64,000 nt of DNA from Shinisaurus crocodilurus. Taxonomy: Eukaryota; Chordata; Lepidosauria; Squamata; Shinisauridae. This document shows positions 21,960 to 32,401 of the stretch, in pieces. The notes beneath the pieces are model-generated. The model was not told the DNA's origin. It saw only the letters and a list, made by a program, of their open reading frames with translations, and did not search any database. Each line of letters starts with the position of its first letter. Positions within the stretch are counted from its first letter, which is position 1. The stretch is taken from positions 886,501 to 950,500 of the forward strand of contig JAHFWL010001321.1 of the NCBI GenBank assembly GCA_021292165.1. The letters run 5' to 3'. Made by a program: the position numbers and the translations under genes.

Positions 21960-22165
21960 TTGTTTTTAAAGCTAAGGAAATTTACGCAAATCATGCAATT
22001 TGCATAAGGTAACACAAACTGCGTAAATCGCAGTATTTTGCATGTTTTGCGCAAATCAGTGCCTGAAAAGCATGTGGATCTAACGCTATTTGTGGAAAGC
22101 CAATTTTTTGCATAAAGTTATGCAAATTGTGCAAAGTTATGCAAAGTGCACAAATATTGCGATTT
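21960..22165. repeat. AT-rich stretch of recurring gcaaat/ttgcat words
   Basis: Variants of 'gcaaat', 'ttgcat' and 'gcgtaaat' recur on both strands with no fixed period. Not assigned to a family. Confidence 0.5.
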
Positions 22166-22204
22166 GTGCAAAGTTCCTAAGTCCCTGGAAAAGGCCCCCC
22201 CAGC

Positions 22205-22290
22205 TCAGCCCGGTTCCAATCGTAGGATCGGAAGTGGGCAGGAAGTCCGTCCAGCTCAAATGAGCTGGACTTCCCAGCGTTAGCACATCC
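22205..22290. repeat. Short hairpin
   Basis: 'ccagctca' and 'tgagctgg' flank 'aa' near 22252-22269 inside slightly longer arms ('ggaagtcc' and 'ggacttcc'). Confidence 0.5.
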
Positions 22291-22442
22291 CTTATTTGGG
22301 GACAATCCTGGAAGGGTGGTCAGAACAGCCGATCAAGCAGAGAGACAGCAGCACAACCTCCGTTGTGGCCACATGCTTTGTTTGGGCTCATGCAGGAGCC
22401 TTTCCTTATATTATGTTGCTACAGTTTTTCCCAACTTGCGGT

Positions 22443-22655
22443 TACAGAGGAGAACACAGGAAGCTGCCTTATCTTGCCGTATCCCTTGGTCCATCTAGCT
22501 CAGTACAGTATTGTCGACACTGACTGGCATCGGCTCTCCAGGTTTCAGGCAGGAATTTTTCCTAGCCCTACCTGGAGAAGCCAGGGATCGAACAGGGGAT
22601 CTTTTGCATGCAAATTAGGTGTCCTACCGCTGAGCCACGGCTCCACCCTACAGTT
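22443..22655 (-). mobile_element. tRNA-derived SINE, second family
   Basis: Minus strand: a tRNA-like head with box A 'gtggctcagcggtagg' and B-box-like 'ctgttcgatccc', then 'ggcttctccaggtagggct' and a tail ending 'ggcagcttcctgtgttc'. Partial copies lie at 25145, 26895, 31390 and 42810. Confidence 0.75.
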
Positions 22656-22659
22656 CTCC

Positions 22660-22785
22660 CAGTTCTGCTCCAGATGTTAGACAATGGCTCCTATCACCCG
22701 CCTGGCAATCAGCCCTGCTGGCTGGGGATAATGGAGATTGCAGTCCAGCAACATCTGAGGAGCCAAGGTCGGGAAAGGCTGCTGC
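22660..22785. repeat. hAT-type foldback element
   Basis: Right arm 'gctggctggggataatgg' and end 'cgggaaaggctg' match the family. The left arm is degraded. Confidence 0.5.
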
Positions 22786-23107
22786 AAGAGAAGGCTTCCT
22801 TCATTACTTCTCAGGGCGTAAGGCGCCGCTTTGGAAATGACTGGGTTAAGCTGACAAAGCTCCTTTTATTCCTAGAGAGGACAGAGGAAGTAGGGGATGA
22901 TGGGTGTGGTGTGTGTGAAAATAACCACCAGAAAAGGAAGGCTCTCTCTTTTTTTTCTTGCTAGGGGAAGCTCCTTTGAATTTGAAATTCCCTGCAGCGG
23001 GGGCGGGGGGGGGGCAGATGTAGGGGAAGGAGGCGTGCAGAGGTAAGCATGCAGAGACCAAAGAGGAGGAATGCAGCCAGAGAAGGATGGGGCTGCAAGC
23101 CTAGGGG

Positions 23108-23226
23108 CTCGGATCCATATTTAGTCCTACTTAGAGTAGACCCATTGAAATTAATGAGACGTTCGCGTAATGAGACGCGCCCGATTTCATGGGTCTACTC
23201 TTAAGTATGACTAAATTTGGATCCAA
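23108..23226. repeat. Foldback element
   Basis: The arms 'ggatccatatttagtc' and 'gactaaatttggatcc', and 'gagtagacccat' and 'atgggtctactc', are inverted about a centre near 23165. Confidence 0.7.
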
Positions 23227-23535
23227 CCCCTCCCCCCGGGGGGGGGCAGTGGGATTTAATTCTGAGTAAGCATGGGAGGAGGGGAGAAGGCAGATCACCC
23301 ACCCACCCACCCCGCTTGGACCATTTACAAAGGGTGCCTGGTCCCAGCTTTCCCCAGGCAGCTCCTGACAGATCAGGCAAAGAAGAAAGAGGGGTGGGGT
23401 TTGGGGGGGGGCAAATGCCCCCCTTTTCTCTGTTGGAAACTACGTGGGTCATCAATGCAGTTTCTGGGAAGGAAGGGGACTTTCTAACGAGAGCATGGAG
23501 GGAATCCAAGAGCTGCTGGACCCATAGCAATTCAC

Positions 23536-23569
23536 GCGCGCGCGCACGCACACACACACACACACACAG
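23536..23569. repeat. (CG)n/(CA)n microsatellite
   Basis: 'cgcgcgcgca' passes into about nine CA units. Confidence 0.9.
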
Positions 23570-23949
23570 TGGTGCAAGTAGGGTTGGACCTTGGGGGCCA
23601 AAGTCCAGGGCCCCCCCAAGCCCAGGGTCCCCAAACATGACCACCCAGTAGGCGCCAGGTGCTGGGGACAGGGGCAGACAGGCCCAGCATCACACCTGGG
23701 CCGGCATGAGCATTGTGGGGCAAATGCTGCATCTTTTCTTCTTAATGTTAAAAACATTTTATAATGGGGGGTGGGGTGGGCACCCGGGGCACACGTGGTT
23801 ACTGATGCTCTTTTTATTCATTATACTTTCAAAATAAGTTTTCCTCTTCTATAACAAAATGGTGCTTATTCCCAAGTCAAGGCGTCTAGCATGGGGGGGA
23901 GCTGTTTTATTCCTGTAGTCATGATGGTGCCAGGATTTAAGTGAGTTTA

Positions 23950-24064
23950 GGGTGCAATCCTATACATGTTTAGACAGAAAAAGCATCCTACAAGTCCCAG
24001 CATTCCCAGAATGCTGGGAGTTGTAGGACTTTTTTTCTGCCTAAATATGCATAGGATTGCTCCC
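23950..24064. mobile_element. Harbinger-like foldback element, TTA target
   Basis: Inverted termini 'gggtgcaatcctata' and 'ataggattgctccc' are flanked by TTA on both sides (23947-23949 and 24065-24067). The inner arms carry the 'cctacaagtcccagcattc' palindrome. Confidence 0.75.
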
Positions 24065-24204
24065 TTAAAGTGCAAAACTGCACATGCTCAGAGTATTTCT
24101 TTCTTTTTATCAGGGTAGAGAAACAGGATGTTGTTGTTTTTTTAAAAATGTTTCTTTGTTTGGTCTAGTATATCAGGAATGTAGAAGCAGTTTTAAAGGA
24201 TAGA

Positions 24205-24361
24205 GTGGTGGTGGGAGTAGGGAGAGAAGAGGAATATTACTTCTGTGCTTCACACATGGCTGTCCACTGCAGACACACACACACACACACCACTCTAAAA
24301 TGCAATTGCCTGCTCTCCCCAAAGGTATGTAGAAAGCAGAAAGAGACATTTTTCTCTCCCT
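24205..24361. other. Unassigned, with a (CA)n run
   Basis: Contains a short (CA)n run at about 24272-24290. No gene seen. Confidence 0.4.
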
Positions 24362-24600
24362 CTCCTAATACTAGAACCCAAAGGGGTCATGCCATGAAGC
24401 TGGTTGGTGGGAGATTCAGGACAAATAAAAGGAAGGACTGCTTCAAGAGTGCATAGTTAAACTATGGACCTCGCTACCACAAGATGTGGAGATGGCCACC
24501 AATTTGGACAGCTTTAAAAGGGGGTTAGACAAATTCATGGAGGAATAAGGTGGTGAATGCTACAATTTACAACAACTGTATCGGACCTCGATGGATGGAG
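24362..24600 (+). mobile_element. CR1-clade (L3-like) LINE fragment
   Basis: Encodes the degraded ORF2 end ('NTRTQRGHAMKLVGGRFRT'), then the 'ttcatggaggaataagg' tail region. Confidence 0.8.
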
Positions 24601-24839
24601 GCTGTGTACTTCTGAATTCCGGCTGTTGTGGTGGGGGTAGGGAGGAAACAGGAGAGAGCCATTACAAGCAGGGGTGAGCTCTCAGGAGCCTGGGTTGGGA
24701 GTTAAGGTTACGGCAATCCAGTTGCATGCAACAGATATCCTGCTAAAGGAAGGCGCATAACCTGTGTCCAATCCCACCCTGCAATGAGTATCCTTTAACG
24801 CCACAAAAACGATCCTTTAAAGTGCAATGAAGACTGGCA

Positions 24840-24990
24840 CCTTGTAGCTTACAGACTGGCAACCTGGTTCTCTCCAGATGCTTTGGACTACAGTTCCCAT
24901 AATCCCTGACCATGGGCCATGCTGGCTGGGGTTTATGGGAACTGTAGTCCAAGGCATCTGTAGGGTGCTACGTTGCATACCCCTTTACAG
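24840..24990. repeat. hAT-type foldback element
   Basis: The arms 'ttggactacagttcccataa' and 'ttatgggaactgtagtccaa' (wobbling by a base) pair about 'ccatgggccatgctgg'. Confidence 0.7.
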
Positions 24991-25139
24991 GGTGCATACA
25001 AAGGCTTCTCCATCTCAAGATGGGCATTTTGATGTACGTTCTGTTAAAAGCAGTGCGTGGGGGCATATTGCCTGCTATGGGATGTGAAGTCAGGATGCAT
25101 AAGGCCTGTTTTTTCCTGATAATACATGTAGCTATTTGA

Positions 25140-25205
25140 GAGGAGCCTGTAGTTCAGGGTAAAACCTGTGTTTTGCCTGCAGAAGGTTCCAGGTTCAATG
25201 TTAAC
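25140..25205 (+). mobile_element. tRNA-derived SINE fragment, second family
   Basis: 'tttgcctgcagaaggttcca' and 'ggttcaatgt' match the tRNA-like head only. Confidence 0.5.
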
Positions 25206-25861
25206 ATTTCCCCCTGCTATTGTTGCCATGGTCACGGGAAGAGGGGAGGGAAGCAAGAGCCTCCCCCGCCCCCCAGTCCGTAAGATCAGCTGAAGTGTAC
25301 GGAACCACACATATACATACAGGGATGATCAGGTGAAAAAGTGGTAGTTGAGGCTTAAGTGCTCCATCCTTTTTATTTGTCAATTACTAGTTCTTAGACA
25401 GGCGGGACTTGCAACAAAATATTGTAGTGCGGAAGTGCTCCTGTTCAGGGTTGCAGCCAGTCATGCCCTTTGCCAGGAAACTCCATTCTGACCCCAGTTT
25501 TTCATTGTCTCCCTCAACCATCAGCATCCTGTGCCCACTGAACATGCTCAGAGCTCATGGGGCTGTTTTGCGGCATTCCCCTCCCTCTGCCTTTAGGGTT
25601 CCCCCACCCTGCAAAGTTTCTTTGTACTTATGTAAATATTGGGGGTTCCCTGAACCTGCTGATGCCTCATTCCTGTACATTTTTGCTAGCTGAGGTTCCA
25701 CACTCAGAGAACTGAGTTTGCTCCTAACATGTAGAATTTCTTTCTCTTCTGCATGGTTTGTGATAAACTCATTTCGACAATGTTGGATGTGATAGTTTAT
25801 CACTTTATTAGTGGTCCATTAAATAAGTGGGCCAACTCTTTCTAGCGTTCCCCACAGTGCT

Positions 25862-26830
25862 GGGGTCTCCAACATGGTGCATGTGGGTGCCAATGTGCCC
25901 ACAGACACCTCTCTTGGCACACACCAGACTCTCTGTCCCTCCTGATTTTAACTTTATTTCTTCATGTTTTTTTTAGGCTGCTCCAGAAGCTGGAGCCAGT
26001 GCAGAATGCAACAGCTCGGCTGTTGTCTGGAGCTGCCCCTTTTCAGCAGGCAACTCCTTTGCTGAGGGAACTGCACTGGCTGCCTATTTGCTACCAGGTC
26101 AGGTTTAAGGTTCTGATACTTGTGTACAAAGCCCAAAACAACTTGGGACCAGGTTACCCCAGAGAGCGCCTCCTCCCATACCAACCTACCCGGTCACTGA
26201 GGTCATCAGATGGCATGCTCCTGGTGGTTCCTCATGGACCTTTGGCCCAATTGGAGTCCACCAGGAGAAGAGCCTTCAGTGTGGTGGCTCCATTTCTGTG
26301 GAACTCCCTGCCTCTGGAGGTCAGGCAGCCTCTGACACTGTTCTGCTTTCAGCACCTGTTGAAGACCTCCTTGTTCTGGGAAGCCTTCTCTGCTCTCCAG
26401 CCACCAATGTAATTGTTACTTTGTTCTCAATATATTGTTTTTGTTTTATCTGTTTTTATCTTTTTACTTTTCACTGCTCTGGAATCTACTTAGATGTGGA
26501 ACGGTATACAAATACTGTAAATAACAACAACAACAACGACAATAATAATTTTTAAAATTGGGAGGCTGGCATGCTACAAAGTGAGGTGCTGCCTTCCAGT
26601 GCTGTCTTTACTTGGGTCCCAAAGAGTTTTGGAGCTCAGACCCCACCTCTGTTGTATGCTCAGGTTCTTGGGTAAGATATTTTTCTCTTAGTCTCGCTAG
26701 TTTGGTTTCTGGGAAATGAGTGTTCTGTGGCCGGCTGTGCCCACCATGGTGGCCATTTTGTGAGAGTGGCCATGACACTCTCTCAAAATTCCAAATGTGC
26801 GCACCAACCCAAAAAGGTTTGCGACCCCTG
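25862..26830. mobile_element. R2 hAT-like repeat split by an L2 LINE
   Basis: About 25862-25975 and 26550-26830 are the two halves of family R2, compared with the uninterrupted 21118-21558. The break corresponds to the middle of that copy and is filled by an L2 fragment. Confidence 0.7.
25976..26549 (+). mobile_element. L2 LINE, 3' fragment
   Basis: ORF2 C-terminus ('MQNATARLLSGAAPF', 'LRELHWLPICYQVRFKVLIL', 'RRAFSVVAPFLWNSLPLEV') ends in an (aac)n/(aat)n tail. It is the better-preserved L2 of the window. Confidence 0.88.
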
Positions 26831-26894
26831 CCAGAGGATGTGATTTCCAGACACTTCACCATCCTAGTCACCTCATTCTGAGTGAGACGTGTGT

Positions 26895-27010
26895 TTGACC
26901 ACACTAGGTTAGGCCACTGGCCCACCTAGCTTAGTATTTCCTGCTCTGAAAGTGGCTCACCGAGAGAGATTTTTCCAAGCTTGCCACCTGATATCTTTTC
27001 AGTCTGACAT
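26895..27010 (-). mobile_element. tRNA-derived SINE fragment, second family
   Basis: 'ccacctagcttagtatt' and 'tctgacatgcaaagtatgtg' match the tail and head of the copy at 22443-22655. Highly diverged. Confidence 0.5.
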
Positions 27011-27608
27011 GCAAAGTATGTGATGTGCCCAGGGCCAGCTCCAGGTTTGTGTGGGTAGGGATGTAAATCGTGCTTTCCTTTCCTGGCTCCTAGGACAATT
27101 TTCCCCTCCTCCCCTCCACGGACCTGAAATGCGAACCCAATTGAGATGCGAATCTGGGACCCTTTCCGAAGGACCTTCTAGTGGGCCTCCCATGATGGGA
27201 GATCCTCCATTGGGCTTACCTGTTGGCAGCAGTGCTCTGATGAACACTGGATGGCTCAGTCGCTGTGAGCCTCCATTTTAACTTTCCAACATAGCATTGC
27301 TCCATGGCATTGTGGGAAATTAAAATGGGCTGCTTCCCCTTCTCTGGAGTCAGCACAGTACATGATTTTATTTATTTTTAAAAAAAATCATTCTAGGGAA
27401 GTGAAGGGAAATGAAAAATGTTAGAAACAAATACAATATGAAAACGTGCTGATTCAAATCACTCCCTCTAATATTGATCTCGGGTGCCGAGTGCCAATGG
27501 CTGGGTAGCCAAAACAAGGCCTGTGAGTAACAGGAGGGAGGTATTAGCATGCTTTGGGGAATCTTGAGTTTTGCAGAAGTATAAAACATCTTGGGGGGGG
27601 GGGATAAC
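27011..27608. other. No feature recognised
   Basis: No exon or assignable repeat. A G run lies at about 27593-27602. Confidence 0.4.
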
Positions 27609-27611
27609 TAA

Positions 27612-27746
27612 GGGTGCAATCCTATGTAAGTTTAGACAGCAAAAAGGCCTACAACTCCCAGCATGCCCCAGCCAGCATAGCTGGCTGAGGCATGCTGGGA
27701 GTTGTAGGCCTTTTTTTGCTATCTAAACATGCATAGGATTGAGCCA
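27612..27746. mobile_element. Harbinger-like foldback element, TAA target
   Basis: Flanked by TAA (27609-27611 and 27747-27749). The termini 'gggtgcaatcctatg' and 'cataggattgagcca' are inverted, and the centre is a near-perfect palindrome around 'agccagcatagctggct'. Confidence 0.85.
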
Positions 27747-27944
27747 TAAGGAGACCAAAAACAGCCCAATGAGGTCTGAGCATGCTCAGTAGCAACAAAA
27801 TAATGACTGGAGGGGGAGATTGGAAAGTTGAAAGGAAGCAGGGACGGAATGGAGTATCCTGGAGGATGGCATGGTTGTAATCCTGGTCTCACATGCCTTG
27901 CATATATTTTAGTTATGACAGCTATATTTTATTTTATTTTCTAA

Positions 27945-28094
27945 TTTATTAATTACATTTCTATCCTGCCTGTTTTTCCTCTTGCAAGGAACCCAAGGTG
28001 GCTCACCTAGTCCCCCTTCCTCCTCTCTATTTTATCCCCACAACAACCCTGAGAGGTGGGTTTGGCTGAGAGTCAGTGACTGGCCCAAAGTCAC
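27945..28094 (-). mobile_element. MIR-like SINE, 3' part
   Basis: Reverse complement of the shared 'ggttgttgtgggga' and 'ccttgggttccttgc' blocks. Confidence 0.75.
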
Positions 28095-28191
28095 TTTTGT
28101 ATGTAAAAAGGTTACCAGAGGCTGCATTTTTTTACTTCTGTTGAATTGATTCCATCATCACACCCTTTCTCTTTACATCTCGCTTCCTTAG

Positions 28192-28304
28192 GGAGAAGTC
28201 CATTGTGCCAGTTTAGAAGACCATAATTTCCTAAGTATTGACCTTCTGTTCTGGAATTTTCCTTCTGGAACGTTGATTACCGTGGTGACTGCTTGCGAAC
28301 CAAC
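28192..28304 (+). other. 5' UTR part of the SCAN gene A exon
   Basis: A pyrimidine-rich tract ends in 'ccttag' at 28191, the likely acceptor. The UTR runs to ATG 28305. Confidence 0.5.
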
Positions 28305-29039
28305 ATGGAGGAGCGAGACCAAGCAGGCCTCACACCAGGGGCGGCCACACATAGAGAAGGAAAGATTCTCCACGGCAACCAGGCAGGGAGCATCAGGAAA
28401 TTCTTGCAGAGGATGCCTCTTGGTCCGGTTAAACAAGAACAAGATGAGGCACTACTTCAGCACTGGGAAGCCCAATGGCAGGACTTCCTGAAGAAAATGG
28501 AGTCTCCTCAGTATGACTGGGCGATTCCACAACTGGCAGAGGAGACCACACCCTGGGTTGACACAAAAGGATTCTTGGCCTCCTTCGAGCAAGTGGCCGA
28601 GGCCTGCCAGTGGCCCAAGGCAGAGTGGGCCGCCCGGCTCCTGCCAGCTCTCAGCGGAGAAGCCAAGCAGGCCTTTATGAGCCTGGAGGGCAGAGACAGA
28701 GAGGACTATGGGAAAGTGAAGGCGGCCATCTTGCGAGGAGACGCCATCAGTAGGGAGAAGTTGCGTCAGCATTTCAGGCGTTTCTGCTACCAGGAGGCCG
28801 AGGGGCCGAGAGGGGTTTATAGCCGGCTCCGGGAACTTTGCTGGCGGTGGCTGAAAGTCGAGAGACACTCCAAGGAGCAGATCCTGGAGCTGCTGATCCT
28901 GGAGCAGTTTCTGGCTATCCTTCCGCCGGAGATTCAGGGCTGGGTGAGGGAACGTGGCCCCGAGACCTGCAGCCAGGCCGTAGTCCTGGCCGAGGATTTC
29001 CTGCAGATGCAACGAGAGGCTGAGAGGCAGGAAAAACAG
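28305..29039 (+). CDS. SCAN gene A, SCAN exon with capsid-like extension
   Basis: Encodes 245 residues ending at a phase 0 donor (GT at 29040-29041, 'caggtgagg'). The start is set at 28305 because 'MEERD' is shared with gene B at 52101; an upstream in-frame ATG at 28293 exists. A sumoylation-type 'VKQE' lies at about residues 42-45. A region at about 48-150 ('[19 protein letters not shown]', '[13 protein letters not shown]') resembles a gypsy-type retrotransposon capsid N-terminal domain. The SCAN domain follows at about 154-235 ('[14 protein letters not shown]', '[14 protein letters not shown]'). SCAN mediates homo- and hetero-dimerisation of nuclear zinc-finger factors. The extended form is known from lizards. 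Next exon 29750. Confidence 0.93.
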
Positions 29040-29135
29040 GTGAGGCTATTTCATCCCAATAGTTGGGTGTGAGAAGGCAATCTGACAGACCCCTGCCCAT
29101 TGCAGTGTGGAAAAAGTGAACTGCCAGCCATATGG

Positions 29136-29409
29136 CAGGGGTGTTGAACCTCTTTCAGTCTGAGGGCCAAATTCCAGTTCGGAGTAGCTCTCGGGGGCCA
29201 CATTCTGCTGGTGGGTGGGGCCGAAGGCAAAAGGGGGCAGGGCCAAATGGACCAAACATACCAGTTTATTTTAGCTGAAAGCTCTTCCTCCCAGTAATTA
29301 AGCCTTAGGAGAGGCATTTCAACTGTTTACAATGGGGGGAAAAACTGCACAAAAGCTGGGAAACCATGTAATGGCTGGGAGGAAGTGGACCTGAGGTTCT
29401 GCACCCCCT
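29136..29409 (+). mobile_element. R1 hAT-type element with perfect target duplication
   Basis: 274 bp starting 'caggggtgttgaacc' and ending 'ggttctgcacccct', flanked by the 8-bp repeat 'ccatatgg' (29128-29135 and 29410-29417). This copy defines family R1. It lies in intron 1 of SCAN gene A. Confidence 0.9.
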
Positions 29410-29516
29410 CCATATGGGGATGGTTCCCTGTTACTTTAGGACAGTTGTCCAAGATTGTTAACCCTGTCCAGGCAAACCTCTTGCCACAAGGCCCAAATGA
29501 GAGTTCACAGTGCTAG

Positions 29517-29622
29517 AGGGCTCTTTTCTCCTTCTCCTTCCTTCTTTTCCTTTTTCTTCTTCCTTCTCCTCCTTCTTCCTTCTTCCTCCTCTTCCTCCTC
29601 CTTTTCCTTCTTCTTCTTCAAG
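29517..29622. repeat. Polypyrimidine (TTC/TCC)n tract
   Basis: About 100 bases almost free of purines on the + strand, in intron 1 of gene A. Confidence 0.9.
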
Positions 29623-29749
29623 ATGGATGTAGAAAGGAAACTCTTTCTCCCTGTCTTTCCTCCTACTGCAGAAGGTGCTGTTCAGCTTGGGGGATAGAAT
29701 CAGACATGTTGCTCTGCTACTCTGACGGGGCTCTTCCCTGCCGTTACAG

Positions 29750-29879
29750 GTGGCCTTCGAGGAGGAGGAGGCAGATGCGAATTCCTCCGAAGCAGGCCAG
29801 GCCCTGCCTGACCTCGAGCAGAGGCAGCTGTACCCAGAGACCAAGCAGGAAGAGGACGAGGGAGAGGCCAGCCTGTTGG
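29750..29879 (+). CDS. SCAN gene A, KRAB-A-like exon
   Basis: 130 bp between an acceptor at 'ccgttacag' (29749) and a donor at 'gggtaagaag' (GT 29880-29881), phase 0 in and phase 1 out. It encodes 43 residues starting 'VAFEEEEADANSSE' with 'EQRQLYPETKQEE' and ending 'ASLLG'. Size, phase and the 'VxFEE', 'QRxLYxE' and terminal 'SLLG' landmarks are those of a KRAB-A exon, but the usual 'EW' and 'VMxENY' residues are missing. It probably no longer binds the TRIM28 corepressor. The paralogous exon of gene B is at 54982. Confidence 0.8.
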
Positions 29880-30114
29880 GTAAGAAGCCATTTTGTGTCC
29901 AAGTTCTGAGACGCCCCCAAGGTCCTTTCTAGGTTGTGCTCAGCTCAGCTGTGATTCTTTCTCCTTGCTCAGAGGCGGTGCTCTTTTCTGAATCTCCTGG
30001 AGTCTTTGGGAGGGAGACAATGCCCTCTAGCTTTCTGGGTTTGGGGGCCTGGGGGGAAGGGAAGGCAGAAATATACCCAAACGATGACCCTAGAACACCC
30101 TTACCTGGCTCAGA

Positions 30115-30215
30115 TGTTGCTGGACTCCAAGTCCCATTATCTCCAACCAGTAGGAATTAGGGGTGCTGGGAGTTGTAGTCCAAAAACATATGGGGACCCA
30201 AGGTTGTGAAAGGCT
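30115..30215. repeat. Degraded hAT-type foldback element
   Basis: The arms 'tggactccaagtcccatta' and 'tgggagttgtagtcca' pair partly. The end 'gttgtgaaaggctg' fits the family. Confidence 0.55.
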
Positions 30216-30221
30216 GCCATA

Positions 30222-31207
30222 GGACCGGGGTACTGCAGGGCTCGGTCCTTGGCCAAGTGCTCTTCAACATTTTTATTAAATGACTTGGATGAGAAGGTGC
30301 AGGGAATGCTTATCAAACTTGCAGATGGCACAAAATTGTGGGGAATAGCTAATACTCTGGAAAACAGAAACAAAATTCAAAGTGATCTTGATAGGCTGGA
30401 GTGCTGGGCTGAAAACAACAGAATGAAATGTAATAGAGATAAATGCCACGTGTTGCTCCTAAGAAAAAGAGACCAAATGCACAGTTACAGGATGGGGGAT
30501 ACTTGGCTCAACAATACTACAAGTGAGAAGGATCTTGGAATTGTTGTAGATCACAAGCTGAATATCAGCCAGCAATGTGATGTGGCTGCAAAGAAGGCAA
30601 ATGCTATTTTGGGCTGCATTAATAGAAGTATAGCTTCCAAATCGTGTGAAGTACTAGTTCCCCTCTACTCAGCACTGGTTAGGCCACATCTTGAGTACTT
30701 CGTCCAGTTCTGGACACAACACTTTAAGAAGGATGTAGAAAAACTGGAAGGGGTTCAGAGGAGGGCAACAAAGATGATAAAGGGACTGGAAACAAGGCCC
30801 TATGAGGAGAGACTGAAAGAACTGGGCTTGTTTAGCCTTCAGAAGAAAAGACTGAGGGGAGATATGATAGCATTCTTCAAGTCCTTGAAAGGTTGTCACA
30901 CAGAAGAGGGCCAGGATCTCTTCTCGACCATCCCAGAGTGCAGGACACAGAATAATGGACTTAAGTTGCAGGAAGCCAGATTCCGCCTGGACATCAGAAA
31001 AAACCTCCTGACTGTTAGAGCAATATGACAGTGGAACCAACTACCTAGGGAGTTTGTGGGCTCTCCCACACTGGAGGCATTCAAGGTGCAGCTGGACAGC
31101 CATCTGTCAGGGATGCTTTCACTTGGATTCCTGCATTGAGCAGGGGGTTGGACTCGATGGCCTTCTAGGCCCCCTCCAACTCTACTATTCTATGATTCTA
31201 TGATTCC
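30222..31207 (+). mobile_element. CR1 LINE, 3' 1 kb
   Basis: Begins inside reverse transcriptase motif B ('gtactgcagggctcggtcct'). ORF2 is broken near 30290 and by a TGA at 31026-31028. The 3' tail ends in 'attctatgattctatg'. It lies in intron 2 of SCAN gene A, same strand. Confidence 0.92.
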
Positions 31208-31389
31208 CTCTCATGTTCTGGTCAAGGATAGGAACCTGCAACAAAATGTGGAGTACTCTTGTTCAAGGTGCCAGCCATAAAGCCAAGCCCTTTTCCAGGA
31301 TACTCTGTCCCGATTCCCCACACACCAGTTTTCCATATTGTTTTCTTCCACAATCTGTCAACATTCCTCAAGAATCACCCCCCCCCCCC

Positions 31390-31478
31390 CCGGGTTTCAG
31401 GCAGAGCTCTTTCTTAGCCCTACATGGAGATGCCCTACCTGGATCCTTTGGCATGCGAAGCAGGTGGCTCTCCCAATA
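31390..31478 (-). mobile_element. tRNA-derived SINE fragment, second family
   Basis: 'gtttcaggcagagctctttc' and 'ggagatgccctacctgg' match the body of the 22443 copy. Confidence 0.55.
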
Positions 31479-31701
31479 AACCAGGATATCAAAACATAGC
31501 TTGATCCTGGTTTGTTTTAACAAACCACAGTTAGGTATGCTAACTGCCAGCTGCAACCATATCTGGATGGAAACAGTCTGTTGTGCATTGGACTGCCTTT
31601 AAAAACCGTCCAGAAAAGGGCCGCAAGATGATTAAACAGGTCTGGGCGTTTCGACCATACATGTATTTCCCCAGTGTTTTGTCAGCCCCACTGGCTCCAG
31701 G

Positions 31702-32401
31702 TGTCCGGCTTGAGGCTGGCCGGCAGCTAGCAGCTGGCTTTGCTTCTGGGAGCGCTGCCAAATGTACAGCTGAGATATGATTAGGAAACTGTTGGCTTCA
31801 GAGGAGTGGAGCAGAGCAGAACAAAGTGTGGTTAGATGGTTCAAGGATTCTAGCCGGTTATGTCAATCCAAAGTCCAAAGTGGCGTTGTCAGGGTCAGTC
31901 TGAAGTCAAGTCCAAGAGTCCGGGGTTCAAGGCAAGGTTCAGGAGCAGGGTCAGGGATCAGGTACAAGAGCCAAGGAGGATGTTGTTTCCCGATACCCAG
32001 GCTTCGGCGAGTGAGCGTTTTTATACTGCCTGCAGCCTGGGCATGCATGCCCGTCCCCCAGCTGGAGCTCTTTAGCAGCAGGCTGATTATAACAGCCTCA
32101 CAGGGCCGACTTCCTGGCTTGCAGCCAGACGCTGCATCTGGATGCCTGCATTTGCTCCTGGCGTCTCACTCGTCTGCGCTGTTGAGGGCTCAAAGGCTGC
32201 ACCATCTCCGCATCTGATTCTGACTCCTGCCAGGCTGGGGAACTCCCACGGGTCATGCCAGAGGGCCCTGCCGGCTCCTCAGCTGCCTGGTCGGCCCCGT
32301 CCTGAGCAGCAGTCTCTGAACTCTGCTCCTGAGGAATGTCCAGGGAACTGGGTGAGTCACACTTGTCCTCAGAGGAAGACTCCTGGAGGGGGGTCATGAC
32401 A
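31702..32401 (-). mobile_element. Solo LTR with perfect 5-bp duplication
   Basis: A 700-bp unit starts TGTC and ends GACA, flanked by 'ccagg' (31697-31701 and 32402-32406). A TATA box on the minus strand (about 32025-32018, 'tataaaa') suggests minus orientation. Family not identified. It lies in intron 2 of SCAN gene A. Confidence 0.8.

Noticed and set aside
28452..29012. 186-codon minus-strand frame opposite the SCAN exon
   Set aside because: Antisense shadow of the well-supported SCAN frame.
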